A DNA stretch of 31,173 bases from a virus, in the IMG/VR virus record IMGVR_UViG_3300032006_001406, positions 1-31,173 of that record; one strand, given 5' to 3'. Positions 8,578 through 17,600 of this stretch are shown in pieces. The notes beneath the pieces are model-generated. The model was not told the DNA's origin. It ran no database searches and saw only the letters and a list, made by a program, of their open reading frames with translations. Each line of letters starts with the position of its first letter. The stretch's first letter is position 1. The translations under genes were made by a program, and so were the position numbers.

Positions 8578-10764
8578 TCACCGTCGAGTCCGATCTAACG
8601 CTTCAATCTGATCTTCCGTCAGACCTTGTTCTCGAAGGAAAGCCTTTTCATCCATAGAGAGTCCAGACCTGCCACGGCTGCCAGATTGTGCCTCGCCAGC
8701 AACAGTTCCACCGTAGGTGGCTGCACTCACGGTAGGACCACCTCTCGTGACGTACTCCCTGCGTACTGACTGCTGCTGTGGACCCATAAGTCGTTGCGTG
8801 ATCTCGGCAGCATCCTGGCCCCGAGCCGTAAGGAGCGGTGCCATATGCCCAGCCACTTCACCGGACGCCGAAGCCTGACGGCCTCTCAGCGCGGTTTTCA
8901 GGGCACCCACAGCTACAGGCACCACACCGCCACTCATCAACCCAGTGAGATCGACGCCGCTCATTGCCGCGACTTCCAGGAGCTTGTCCACGGTAGCAGA
9001 CTGCTGCATCACGAACCTGCCAGTGCTAGCCATCCGCGCTTCGTTTGTCAGGTTCTCGACAAACTCATTGAAAGCCTCGTCGCTAGGGAACAGCAAACGC
9101 ATACGCTCCCTGTCTGCGGTACGGTCGGACAATGGTCTCGATAATGTCAGGTTGCGGTTGCTGGCTACCATCTCAAGCCTCTGTGCCATCCCCTCCACAC
9201 CACCTCGCACGAAGAGCTCCCTCTCGGCCTCGCCCATTCTAGCCAACGCCGCTTCTACATCACTAGCGGGTGTATTGAATAATTTACGTCCAAGCTCCAG
9301 AGCTTCTTTTTCAGCTTCTCCACCACCCCACACTGAACGAGCGGCGTTGTATGCAGGAACCTGTTCATCGACACGTCCAAGCATTTCTCTCAGCTTGGTC
9401 TGTAGAGCACGAGCTTCTTGGCGGCCCATAGTCGCAGTCGCACCCGATCGCATTTGGATCACGTCATCCATGCCGCGCTTCATGTAGTCGATCGCCTGGA
9501 CAGGGAGCGCCGCAAGATCGTCTGTCAACGGTGGTAGCGTCACTCCCTCCTGCTTGGCGATTCTCACGCCAGTCTCGTATGCACTCTTGAATGTTTCATC
9601 CTTCAGGATGTCGTCACCGATTATATCTCTAGATATCGGTGGAGCTGAGTAGGCCTCATCATATAGAGGTGCGGCATCAGTCCTCTGCCGCTCCATGATT
9701 TCTTCCGTGGCTTCGGCAAACGAGCGACGGTTGTTCTGGTCGCTGAGACGCAAGACATCATCGATGATGCGCTCTTCCTGTCCAGCACCACGGCGATGCA
9801 GGAACGCAGGTATATCTTCTTTAGCAGTGCCAGGTACACTAGTGGCACCTCGGGCGGCTCCCCGTGTTTGCTGGCTCACATCCATGATCGTGGCTTCTGG
9901 GTGTCGTTCGAGCATCTCGACCGCCTCCTTGAGCTCCGGCGAGCCCGCAGGTGGCAAGGTCTCTGCAACCCTGCGTGCGGCTTGATCTTCTACCGTCTCG
10001 ACGCCCATCCTATTCATCAAGTTCGGCACAACCCCAGTAGCCGCAGCGGTAGGTCTCAATCCCGTCAGGTCGAGTCCTTTGCTAAGCATATAACCAGTAC
10101 CACGGGTTCCTGCCTGCGCGACCGGACCCAGTACTGCACCAGCTCCAACTCCGATACCCGTAGGTAAGACTCTCTCCCACGGCATACCTTCAGCGTGACC
10201 GAAGGCCTGAGCTCCACCTTCGATCGCGGCACCCACTACTGGACGTGCAGCCGTCTGGGCGCTCATCATACCAAGAGCTGGACGGGTAGCGACGGCCCTG
10301 GCACCAGTTGTACCGATCTGGGCTAGACGCGCTGCCGTGGAGGTGGCGACCGGAACGGCCCCCGCGCCACCAGCAGGTGCTGTTATCAGAGCCGCACCCA
10401 CGATCGGTGATATAGCGCCAGTAACTTCGCTGAGACCATAAGTCCAAGGATACGCCTCTCTAGAGGCTTGGTTACGACCTCGCACGTCGGCAACATTCCT
10501 GGTATAGGCTTCGCCAGGTGTTTCACCACCAGGCATTAACGATGGAATGGACCTGAATCCAGCCATCATCTCATCGCTGAGTCCAACGGTGAGACCCTGC
10601 CCGAATCCACGAGCTACCGCACCCATTCTGCTTGGAGGAGTTATACCAGCCTCTTCCATTCTCTGTCTTATAATGTCTATACGACGATTACGGTCTTGGT
10701 CTGGATCCTGTACGGTGGGACCGCCGCCGCCACGATGCATTCCTGGTGGGGGTCTAATAGCCAC
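8578..10764 (-). CDS. Conserved phage internal/ejection-type protein, 728 aa
   Basis: The chosen start is GTG at 10762-10764, because GAGGGG lies 7 nt upstream; an ATG eight codons later is the alternative. The gene overlaps the preceding one by 11 nt. The N-terminus is Pro/Gly-rich and polar. Residues about 110-215 are Gly/Ala-rich and hydrophobic, with several possible membrane-inserting segments. From about 285 comes HPEATIMDV, then RGAARG (301-306), then a long charged helical region with PLYDEAY, and NEARMAST near 590. The C-terminus is polar and ends with a short helix. The order 'xPEAT(I/L)xDV ... RGxAR ... APLYxxAY ... NEARMA' recurs in large uncharacterised proteins of many phages and prophages, usually next to internal virion genes. 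I know no biochemical function. Its place before the giant gene and after three similar genes suggests a packaged protein that helps DNA cross the envelope; this is inference. Confidence 0.9.
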   Translation of the reverse strand: MAIRPPPGMHRGGGGPTVQDPDQDRNRRIDIIRQRMEEAGITPPSRMGAVARGFGQGLTVGLSDEMMAGFRSIPSLMPGGETPGEAYTRNVADVRGRNQASREAYPWTYGLSEVTGAISPIVGAALITAPAGGAGAVPVATSTAARLAQIGTTGARAVATRPALGMMSAQTAARPVVGAAIEGGAQAFGHAEGMPWERVLPTGIGVGAGAVLGPVAQAGTRGTGYMLSKGLDLTGLRPTAAATGVVPNLMNRMGVETVEDQAARRVAETLPPAGSPELKEAVEMLERHPEATIMDVSQQTRGAARGATSVPGTAKEDIPAFLHRRGAGQEERIIDDVLRLSDQNNRRSFAEATEEIMERQRTDAAPLYDEAYSAPPISRDIIGDDILKDETFKSAYETGVRIAKQEGVTLPPLTDDLAALPVQAIDYMKRGMDDVIQMRSGATATMGRQEARALQTKLREMLGRVDEQVPAYNAARSVWGGGEAEKEALELGRKLFNTPASDVEAALARMGEAERELFVRGGVEGMAQRLEMVASNRNLTLSRPLSDRTADRERMRLLFPSDEAFNEFVENLTNEARMASTGRFVMQQSATVDKLLEVAAMSGVDLTGLMSGGVVPVAVGALKTALRGRQASASGEVAGHMAPLLTARGQDAAEITQRLMGPQQQSVRREYVTRGGPTVSAATYGGTVAGEAQSGSRGRSGLSMDEKAFLREQGLTEDQIEALDRTRR

Positions 10765-12193
10765 CTGTATACCCCTCGTATTGTAGCATCCAATCTATTT
10801 GGTATTCGGTGTAGCCCTGTTCTATGAGCTGAGTCATGCGATCCCCAGCAGACATCTCCGGTGGAGCTATACTTCCAACATCGTTCCACCGTGCCCCACG
10901 GTCCCTGCCATCGGCCAGCGTAGCAGCCCGCACCAGTGCGCCGACTTGTGCTTCCAGTCCCCGCATCTTGAATACGGCGGTCTCCATGTTGTCCCCAACC
11001 TGCGGCACGATAGCGTCCACAAGTTGCTGGATTTCTTTCGGACTAATCGCGGCACCAGATGTCCACCGCAGCGAAGCACCGACAACCATCGTAGCGGCTG
11101 CCCTGTATTGCTGTACTTCAGTGCTCTGAACAAATCGGCCAGTAACGCCCTCTATGAGTCCAGACGGTCCAGGAGCTCCAGCGAATTCTGCTGTAAGATC
11201 CTCGATCATCTGGTAACCGAGTACGGCCCGATCTGCTACAGCAGCAGCCCTGCGATCGCTTTCTGCTGGCTGTAGGCCCCTCCTTTCTTCTTCTTCGTAG
11301 TTCGTTACCCAGGTTTGCAGGGACTCGTCGTCCATGCTGTCCAGCCATGCTCTCGTCTCTGGGTCGATTTTGTCGCCCTGGGATTCGAGGAAAGTGAGTG
11401 ATCCTAGACGCTGAGCACTTGCTGGGGCGTCGGGGTTGTATGCGTAGTATTGCTGATATATGGCAGGGATCTCCGCTGGATCGACCCCTGACACCGAGAC
11501 ATTGCCAGACGAGTCCATGCTGAATACGGGCTCGGGTTTAGTGGCTTCTGCAATTTGCTGCGCCGCCCCCAAGCTTGGGACACCACTAGCATCGATTTGC
11601 CCATCCGACACGCTGAACTCTGTCGGCTCGCCAGACCATAGCCTTCCTGCTCGTAGGTGCTCCATCCCGCGCTGTTGTCCGAGATCGTACTGGGCCTGTT
11701 CCGCGATTGCTTCAGGAGAACGAGCATAGTCGTACCTGGCTGGCTGGAAGCTTCCAGCTTCGACACCTACATCGAGCTGCGGTAATCGGGTGAGCTGGTC
11801 ACCGAATTGACGCACTGCTGTGTCTTGGTCGAGTCCCATAGCTAGAGGGCCACCACCAGCACCTCCCATAGCGACCGGAGACGGCGTGATACCTCTGTCC
11901 ATGACACTTGGCGTATCAACCCCAAGGTCTACTGGAAGAGGTGTAGTGGTCTGTCCTGGCTCGTATACCTCTGTGCCAGGGGTTCCTGTCCAGCCCTTGG
12001 CTAACCAGTCCTGGTTGTTACGCACGGCCTCGGCTAGGAGATTTTGCTCGTCTAGCTCAATCCTGCGAAGTGCCAGCGCGTTTGTCTGGTTACGCTGTCT
12101 GCGATCCTCGGACATGGCCGCTATCCTCATCAGCGCATCGCCTAGTTTGCTGCCTATATCGGAAATAGCGTGACCGACGTTATAACGAGCCAT
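10754..12193 (-). CDS. Internal virion-type protein with SGAAIS motif, 479 aa
   Basis: ATG at 12191-12193 follows GGGGAAG at a good distance and begins 2 nt after the preceding stop. The N-terminal 65 residues look like an amphipathic, charged helix. A Pro/Gly-rich low-complexity linker follows to about 135, then a mixed central part. The C-terminal 110 residues are helical and contain LRWTSGAAISPKEI, with SGAAIS at 379-384. A motif of the form 'LR.eSGAAIs..E' recurs near the C-termini of many otherwise different phage proteins that sit among internal/ejection or tail genes; its function is not known to me. No enzyme motif is visible. The neighbours are Gly/Ala-rich and coiled-coil proteins, so a role in the ejected complex inside the head is the best guess. 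Confidence 0.88.
   Translation of the reverse strand: MARYNVGHAISDIGSKLGDALMRIAAMSEDRRQRNQTNALALRRIELDEQNLLAEAVRNNQDWLAKGWTGTPGTEVYEPGQTTTPLPVDLGVDTPSVMDRGITPSPVAMGGAGGGPLAMGLDQDTAVRQFGDQLTRLPQLDVGVEAGSFQPARYDYARSPEAIAEQAQYDLGQQRGMEHLRAGRLWSGEPTEFSVSDGQIDASGVPSLGAAQQIAEATKPEPVFSMDSSGNVSVSGVDPAEIPAIYQQYYAYNPDAPASAQRLGSLTFLESQGDKIDPETRAWLDSMDDESLQTWVTNYEEEERRGLQPAESDRRAAAVADRAVLGYQMIEDLTAEFAGAPGPSGLIEGVTGRFVQSTEVQQYRAAATMVVGASLRWTSGAAISPKEIQQLVDAIVPQVGDNMETAVFKMRGLEAQVGALVRAATLADGRDRGARWNDVGSIAPPEMSAGDRMTQLIEQGYTEYQIDWMLQYEGYTGGY
10772..10777 (-). promoter_or_regulatory. Ribosome binding site supporting a GTG start
   Basis: On the minus strand the sequence reads GAGGGG, 7 nt before GTG at 10764. 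It lies inside the end of the preceding gene. It favours the GTG over the ATG at 10740 as the start of the 728-residue protein. Confidence 0.6.
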
Positions 12194-12195
12194 GC

Positions 12196-13047
12196 TTATC
12201 TTCCCCGCGACCAGTCGCTAAAGCTTCTGGGAGTTCTGCCTTGCGGGTGCCTAGCGTATTGCCGTGCAAATAACTCGGCACCACCCTCGGGCCAGGCATC
12301 TCGTGATCCCGAAATAGCTTCTGTGATTGGCGGCACAATCTGCGCGGCCAGATAAGCTTTTTCGAGTCCACTCAGGTCACCCCAGAATCCACCTACCTTG
12401 TCACCTATCTTGTCTATTACCGAACCGCTTCCTTCGCCCAGAGCTCTTTTGACGCCAGCCTGTCCACCAAACCGAGCATTTATTTCGGCAGCACTAGTTT
12501 CGAGAGCCCGCTGTGACTGTCCGACATTAGCAAGAGCACCACCTGGCTGTTTGGATCTCTCCATCGCTTGTTGCATCCAAGGTGGCATACTACCCGCCTC
12601 TTGTGCCATTGGCGTCAAAGCAGGAAACGATGTTGGTGCTGAGGTTGCCGCACTACCAAGTTGTTGATGCCATGCAGACTGAGCTGCTGGTGACAGTCCA
12701 CCAGGCCCACCAGTCATGGGCATTACACCGTACCCAGGTGCCGCCGCACCCGCAAACGCGCCTTCTAGATTCTGGATGCCAGGAATCTGCTGTCCCACCA
12801 CACCAGCACCGTACCCAGTAGCTGCATCTTTCAGCAGCCTGCCAAGGTCGCCCTTGCCCTCGAAGCTGGACGGCCTGTCACCCCACGGCTGTGGAATTGC
12901 GCCACCAGCGGTGCGACCTGCTGCCGCTCCTAGAGGACCACCCAAAGCGAATCCAACACCAGTCAATATCTGCTTGGGATCAGTGATCCACTTTGCAGCA
13001 CCCTCCATGCGCTTCCAAAAACCTGGTTTCTGCTGCTGAAAAGCCAT
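12196..13047 (-). CDS. Gly/Ala-rich putative internal virion protein, 283 aa
   Basis: ATG at 13045-13047 has GGAG about 10 nt upstream. The N-terminus has a short basic-aromatic stretch (QKPGFWKRM) and then a Gly/Ala hydrophobic segment at about 28-50 (GVGFALGGPLGAAAGRTAGG), which resembles a glycine-zipper membrane-inserting helix. The middle is Pro/Gly/Ala/Met-rich and probably flexible. A second Gly-rich helix and a hydrophobic stretch (LEKAYLAAQIVPPITEAI) lie near the C-terminus, which ends basic. I do not recognise a family. The composition and position resemble small ejection proteins of podoviruses, which insert in membranes to extend the tail; that is inference. A 30-nt gap, the largest in this half of the window, precedes it. 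Confidence 0.85.
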   Translation of the reverse strand: MAFQQQKPGFWKRMEGAAKWITDPKQILTGVGFALGGPLGAAAGRTAGGAIPQPWGDRPSSFEGKGDLGRLLKDAATGYGAGVVGQQIPGIQNLEGAFAGAAAPGYGVMPMTGGPGGLSPAAQSAWHQQLGSAATSAPTSFPALTPMAQEAGSMPPWMQQAMERSKQPGGALANVGQSQRALETSAAEINARFGGQAGVKRALGEGSGSVIDKIGDKVGGFWGDLSGLEKAYLAAQIVPPITEAISGSRDAWPEGGAELFARQYARHPQGRTPRSFSDWSRGR

Positions 13048-13077
13048 TAGTTATATCGCTCCGTTAGTAGTTACTAC

Positions 13078-15507
13078 TTATTCGCTTTTGAAACCACCGT
13101 TTTCTTTAGACTCTGTCCCACCTTTTGGAGGAGCAGGTGTCGTTGTACGGCCTGACCTTTGAGAGTATTTCCCTAGCCACTTATTGAGCTCATCAGTATC
13201 TACATCGGCACTCAGAGCCTCCATGACCATCCTGAGCCGTTCGGTATCGTCGGCTCTCTCGAACTCGGACTCACGCTGCGCGAGTTGCTCCTCGGTCTCC
13301 CACTTTCTGACTTCGAGCTCTTCTCTCTTGAACTCACGATCCTTATCGCGCTGTGACGATTCCAGTTCGTGTAGTCCTTCCCAGCGAGCTCGCTCGTTGT
13401 CGATCTCCCACGTTCGCATCTCGGCTGACCGCGCTTCGATAGCTTCACGGCCAGCGATTTGAGCGTCGTTCATTGACTCCCTTGAAAGGTTGTCTGCTGC
13501 TCGCATAGAAGCCTCGGCACTAAGACCCAACTCTTGCAGCTCCAACTGCAACTCGGATCTCGCCGTGTTGTTGGCACTGTTCATTCTTTCGTTCGCTTGA
13601 TCCGTCGCTGCACGCCAAGCGGTCTCGGCGTCTAGGCCAGCTTGCACCATCGCGTCGGCCATTTCTTGAATCTTTTCACGGCTCCCGAGCTCGGCATTCT
13701 GTAGCGCAGTTTCGTGACCCCTATCGAGTACCGCAGCCGCTACATCGGCATCGATGCCCAGATTCATCAACTCTTTTTGTGATTTATTGCGGGATTCCTG
13801 CATCGCGATGTTGGCTTCGTTGGTCGCCTTGTTGCGTGCAGTCTCTGCCGAGATGCCTTCCGATTGGATCTTCTGGGCTGCCGTTTCCAGCTTCTCCTGC
13901 AACTCCTGGTCAGCCTTACGCCAAGCAGCTTCCTCCTCTATACCCTTCTCCTGGAGCGCGAGAGCTTCACGTTCGAGGACGCGATTCAGTTTGTTCTCTG
14001 CCGCCTGAGCTTCTATTGAGCCTGCCTGTAGGCCTGCTGCGGCCACCCGTTCTGCTGTGCGATCGGCGTATTCTGCCTTCCTCGCATCGACCTGCTCTTG
14101 GTATTCCTGCTCCTGCAATCCGAGACTCTCGGCCCACTGGCTCTGCTGAGCTTCATGTGAGGCCTGGAACTGATCCTCTTGAGCCTGCATTCGTGCTTGT
14201 TCGAGCGTGAGCTCTTGACCGAGTCTGTCGGCTTCGAGCTGCAACTGATCGCTGCGCCACTGGATCTCGGCTTCGTCGCGAGCCTGTTGCAGATCCATGT
14301 CCTTGTTGGCGAGCTGTATCCGCTCTGCGTCTTGATCGAGTTGGCGTTCGCTCAGGCCTAGCTCTTGCAGACGGGCCTGTCTTGCCTCTTCGAGCACAGC
14401 CTGCTCCTGGCTCAGCGATGCCTCGAACTGCTCGTTCTGTATTGTGATGCGCTCGCGAGCGATGTTGAACTCTTCTCCTGCGAGCTCCTTCTCTTGTTTT
14501 AGCGACTCTAGACGGAGGTCGATTTCTGCTTCGTTCATCGCCTCTGTTATGTCCATCGCACGCCCAGCTTCCGTGGCCCTGTTCTGTATCTCCATCGCCC
14601 TCAAGCTGAGCGACTCGCTATCGAGTCCGTACTGCTGGATCCGAGCCGTTTGTGCTTCAGTGAGCGAAGCCTCGAACTGGGACTGCTCTTGCGCCTTCTG
14701 GGACTCGAATTGCTGGTTTTCGATTTCCATCTTGGCACGTCTGAACGCCTCATCGTACTCCATGCCCGTCTCTTGGAGATCGAGCGCCCTCTCTTGGATT
14801 GACGATACCGAGCCGAACTGCTTCTCCCATTCGTACTGGGATTGGCCGAATTCAGCTTGCCAGCGTTCTTCGTTCACTCTATCGCCACCGAGTTCACGCT
14901 CGAACTCGGCTGACCTGAACCCTATATCGGCAGCACCAGCTCTGTCGGCTGCCCAGGCGTCTGCTGCTGCTTGGTTAAGTTGATTTAAGCGTGATGTGCG
15001 TTCTCGTTCGAGGTCACCGAGCAGTCCTGCTCTGAGCTCACCTTCGACGCTGGATCCAACCATGCCACGCTGTGACATGAACTCATCTAGCTCTGCTCCT
15101 GCATACAATCTCTTGTTTTCGAGCTCGGCATCGATCTGACTGGTGATGTCGCTAATAAGATCACTGTCGTAGCGACTCGGTTTCGCCATCGCATCACTGG
15201 CGAAATTCTCCATACCTGGAGCAGCAGCTTCTGCGCGGAACGCACCTGGAGGTGTGTCGTATTCGGGAGCCGCTTGACCAGCAGCGAACCCACCGCCTGG
15301 CGCAGCTTGAGCCTGCCATGTAGCTAGTGATGGATCGAAAGTCTGTCCTGGGTTAGCCTCTTGCCACGCAGATTCCAAGTTAGCGGCTCTTGTGGCTGCG
15401 TCTCCCTCTCCGAACATACCAGGCGGCACTGAGAAGCCGCCCTTCTTTAGTTGTATATCCCTCGCTTTCGGAGGCCTTACAAGTGGAGTATCTGTATTAA
15501 TCGGCAT
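13078..15507 (-). CDS. Long helical-repeat (coiled-coil) virion protein, 809 aa
   Basis: The ATG shares one base with the preceding TAA. The first 110 residues are Pro/Gly/Ala-rich and disordered-looking. From about 110 to 770 the protein is almost entirely charged helix rich in Glu, Gln, Ala, Arg and Leu, without a signal peptide, membrane segment or enzyme motif. Units of roughly 36 residues recur, each with a turn of the type 'G-(I/L/M)-x-x-(E/D)-x-A': GMEYDEAF, GIEEEAAW, GISAETAR, GIDADVAA, GLDAETAW, GLSAEASM. The C-terminus is a polar Thr/Pro/Lys/Gly tail. Phages use such proteins as internal core or ejection proteins (podoviruses) or as tape measures (long-tailed phages). With no tail-tube gene seen and Gly/Ala-rich ejection-type genes following, I favour an internal protein. 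The family is not recognised. Confidence 0.88.
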   Translation of the reverse strand: MPINTDTPLVRPPKARDIQLKKGGFSVPPGMFGEGDAATRAANLESAWQEANPGQTFDPSLATWQAQAAPGGGFAAGQAAPEYDTPPGAFRAEAAAPGMENFASDAMAKPSRYDSDLISDITSQIDAELENKRLYAGAELDEFMSQRGMVGSSVEGELRAGLLGDLERERTSRLNQLNQAAADAWAADRAGAADIGFRSAEFERELGGDRVNEERWQAEFGQSQYEWEKQFGSVSSIQERALDLQETGMEYDEAFRRAKMEIENQQFESQKAQEQSQFEASLTEAQTARIQQYGLDSESLSLRAMEIQNRATEAGRAMDITEAMNEAEIDLRLESLKQEKELAGEEFNIARERITIQNEQFEASLSQEQAVLEEARQARLQELGLSERQLDQDAERIQLANKDMDLQQARDEAEIQWRSDQLQLEADRLGQELTLEQARMQAQEDQFQASHEAQQSQWAESLGLQEQEYQEQVDARKAEYADRTAERVAAAGLQAGSIEAQAAENKLNRVLEREALALQEKGIEEEAAWRKADQELQEKLETAAQKIQSEGISAETARNKATNEANIAMQESRNKSQKELMNLGIDADVAAAVLDRGHETALQNAELGSREKIQEMADAMVQAGLDAETAWRAATDQANERMNSANNTARSELQLELQELGLSAEASMRAADNLSRESMNDAQIAGREAIEARSAEMRTWEIDNERARWEGLHELESSQRDKDREFKREELEVRKWETEEQLAQRESEFERADDTERLRMVMEALSADVDTDELNKWLGKYSQRSGRTTTPAPPKGGTESKENGGFKSE

Positions 15508-15935
15508 TATGTACCCAGGTCTGCGAAGGCCATCTTATCTGCTCCATCATCGCCGTCGAATTTCGTGTATGTGCTGCCGTCCCCTTCCAGGAATACTGGA
15601 ATCAAGAACAGGTAGTAGCGGTTCGTGCCGTTCCTGCTGATCGTCAGATCCTGCTGGCGGTTGCTCCTGCAATCCACCCTGGTCGAACTCACATAGTTGC
15701 TGGTGCTGTAGGTCGCACCGCCCTTGCTTGTGGCAGTGCTCTGTACCTGTGCCTGCACAAACTGTGTTGCTCTCGATGCTACGAACCGCACGTTCACGTC
15801 TGTCCCAGCGCCAGTGTCCTTCTGTCCCTCGATCGATACCCTCTGTTGGTTGTCCCAGAACGAAGCCAACCCGCGCAGGAATCTGTCGAGCTCCGGCGGC
15901 AAGCCCAGAGGCAGACTGTAAGGACCACCTGGCAT
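15507..15935 (-). CDS. Small beta-rich putative tail protein, 142 aa
   Basis: ATG at 15933-15935 directly abuts the stop of the beta-propeller gene, and the stop overlaps the next start by one base. A short helical N-terminus (LPPELDRFLRGLASFWDN) is followed by alternating Thr/Ser/Val-rich strands, consistent with a compact beta-sandwich, and an acidic, Gly/Asp-rich end. No cysteine pair, enzyme motif or signal peptide is seen. I do not recognise the family. Tight coupling between the nozzle-like gene and the helical-repeat gene suggests a tail accessory or fibre-attachment protein. A frame shifted by one base over the same stretch is also open but less protein-like. Confidence 0.8.
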   Translation of the reverse strand: MPGGPYSLPLGLPPELDRFLRGLASFWDNQQRVSIEGQKDTGAGTDVNVRFVASRATQFVQAQVQSTATSKGGATYSTSNYVSSTRVDCRSNRQQDLTISRNGTNRYYLFLIPVFLEGDGSTYTKFDGDDGADKMAFADLGT

Positions 15936-17594
15936 TTACCATGACTCCCGCATTACACCAGCAGCCAGCTCAACAGCAGCTATCTTGACAGCCGCTGTAG
16001 AGGTGACCTCCACAGGCAACGCAACACCCTTGGAACCTACCCTGGCTTTCTTGGTGGTTGGTTTGGTTGAGATGCCGAAACTCATCGTATGTGCCGTGCT
16101 ATCCACGCCGTCAGCTTTGACTCTCACTGTTACGTTGCTGGCTGCCGCCTGCTGCGAGGAAACACGCACTACACGAGCTCGCTTGTCACGCATCGCCTGC
16201 TGGAACATGAACGGACGTGTCACGAGCTTGAACGATATGTCTTCGCCACCAGTGCCTCCTGGCTCGGCGTTGTCCGTGTCACCCTTCTCCAGTTGCCGCA
16301 CGAACCCGTCGTAGCCACAACTGATTGGTGTCGTGGTTAGCTGAGCTCCAGCGAGATCTGCCAGGAATAGTGCAGCGTGGTCATGTACGGTGGACGCGAA
16401 GTCGAGATACCCGTCCGAGTCTATCGTCATAAACTCACCACCAGTGAGCGTAGTCGTCAGATACCCGAGCAAGGTGTCGCCAAGGTCTCGATCAGACGTT
16501 GCGCTTCTTTCCAGGTAGCCGCTGCTGTCCACATACAGAGTATCGTCGTCTGAGGACGCATAGCGGTGCAGCATGAGTGCTGGGGGGTGCTCCTCTGTCG
16601 GCGGCCTGTAGCCGATCATGTAATCGTTCTGAGACGATGTTATAGGAACCGCACACCAGTACTCGTGTTTCTGCGGCCAATACAAGCCGACAGCGGTTCC
16701 TGGAGTGCTCGATAGCTGAGACCAATTCATGCCGTCCATAAACTTCTGGATGCTACGAGTGGCAAGCTGTATCTGGCCGCCGATCTGGTAGAATTCCACA
16801 CCTCGCTTGCTCAGCCAGCACACGCCCTGGTTACCTACAGCCTGAATCGTGCGTGGTGCCACGCATCCCACCGATCGTGATATACCCCGAGCTCCAGCCT
16901 CGACTTCCAGCGTATTGAACCCGTATCCCTCGATGTAGCCTGTGCTCTCGCTCTTGAACACCATTAGCACGCTACCAAGCTGGTAGAGCCCAGTGAGGTG
17001 TATATCACCGTCATGGGTCTGTGCCTTGACCGTCAGCCCGTCTGGAGTAGCCCAGGTGTCTATGTCTCCCACCTTGGATGCGACCACGTCTATGCCACTG
17101 TGGCCTGTAGCCCAGAGACGGTTACCGAACACTGCCAGATACTTCACGTTGTTCGGGATGTTCGAGATCGTGGCCCAAGCGGATCCGTTCCACTGATAGG
17201 AATTCGTGCCACCGTTCGCTGCACAGAGCACGTTGACCGCACCCTCGCGCATGATGACCAGGCTCCAGAATGCCTCTGTGAGGCCCGTAGCTTGCTGTGT
17301 CCAGGACGCGCCCTCGTTGGTTGACGTGTACATCTTGTCGCCCATAAACACTACGAGCTGCTGTGCGCCAGCAGCCGTATGATATTCGATAGCCCCAAAG
17401 CATTGAGCTCCAGAATTCAGAGCTGTAGTGTGCAGCTTCTCGCTGCCGCCTCTACGCTCGACCGTCTGCCCGTCGAAGGACACACGCCCATTCTGGAGGA
17501 GCTCGCACTCGTCTGGCTTATACTCGACAGGAGCGGCAGTGTCATTCATGCCCCTGGCAAACGAGAGCTGCTGCTCTTGAACCATCAAGGCCAT
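15936..17594 (-). CDS. Beta-propeller tail nozzle/hub-like protein, 552 aa
   Basis: The N-terminus (LSFARGMNDTAAPVEYKPDECELLQNGRV, quoted in part: LSFARGMNDTAAP and ECELLQNGRV) is the typical opening of phage proteins that state how many 'bound' positions precede a propeller. Successive blades carry motifs such as FMGDKMYTSTNEGASW, QWNGSAW, VFGNRLWATG and VFKSESTGYIEG. GISRSVGCVAPRTI and GVCWLSKRGVEFYQIGG follow at about 245-280 and are strongly conserved in this group. The last third (from about 400) is beta-rich and probably forms a separate tip domain. Related proteins are annotated as tail stabilisation, nozzle or tubular proteins in short-tailed phages. They close the tail channel and support fibres. 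The position between fibre and internal-protein genes agrees. The exact homologue (P22 gp10-like or T7 gp12-like) cannot be fixed by eye. Confidence 0.85.
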   Translation of the reverse strand: MALMVQEQQLSFARGMNDTAAPVEYKPDECELLQNGRVSFDGQTVERRGGSEKLHTTALNSGAQCFGAIEYHTAAGAQQLVVFMGDKMYTSTNEGASWTQQATGLTEAFWSLVIMREGAVNVLCAANGGTNSYQWNGSAWATISNIPNNVKYLAVFGNRLWATGHSGIDVVASKVGDIDTWATPDGLTVKAQTHDGDIHLTGLYQLGSVLMVFKSESTGYIEGYGFNTLEVEAGARGISRSVGCVAPRTIQAVGNQGVCWLSKRGVEFYQIGGQIQLATRSIQKFMDGMNWSQLSSTPGTAVGLYWPQKHEYWCAVPITSSQNDYMIGYRPPTEEHPPALMLHRYASSDDDTLYVDSSGYLERSATSDRDLGDTLLGYLTTTLTGGEFMTIDSDGYLDFASTVHDHAALFLADLAGAQLTTTPISCGYDGFVRQLEKGDTDNAEPGGTGGEDISFKLVTRPFMFQQAMRDKRARVVRVSSQQAAASNVTVRVKADGVDSTAHTMSFGISTKPTTKKARVGSKGVALPVEVTSTAAVKIAAVELAAGVMRESW

Positions 17595-17600
17595 ATGCTA

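Noticed and set aside
13066-13078. Short palindrome AGTAGT-T-ACTACT in a gap
   Set aside because: A 6-bp AT-rich stem with a one-base loop is weak and no T-run or operator context is visible.
13078-15507. Tape measure protein
   Set aside because: The long helical protein could fit, but no tail-tube, sheath, chaperone or baseplate genes are recognised and the following genes look like internal/ejection proteins. Not fully excluded.
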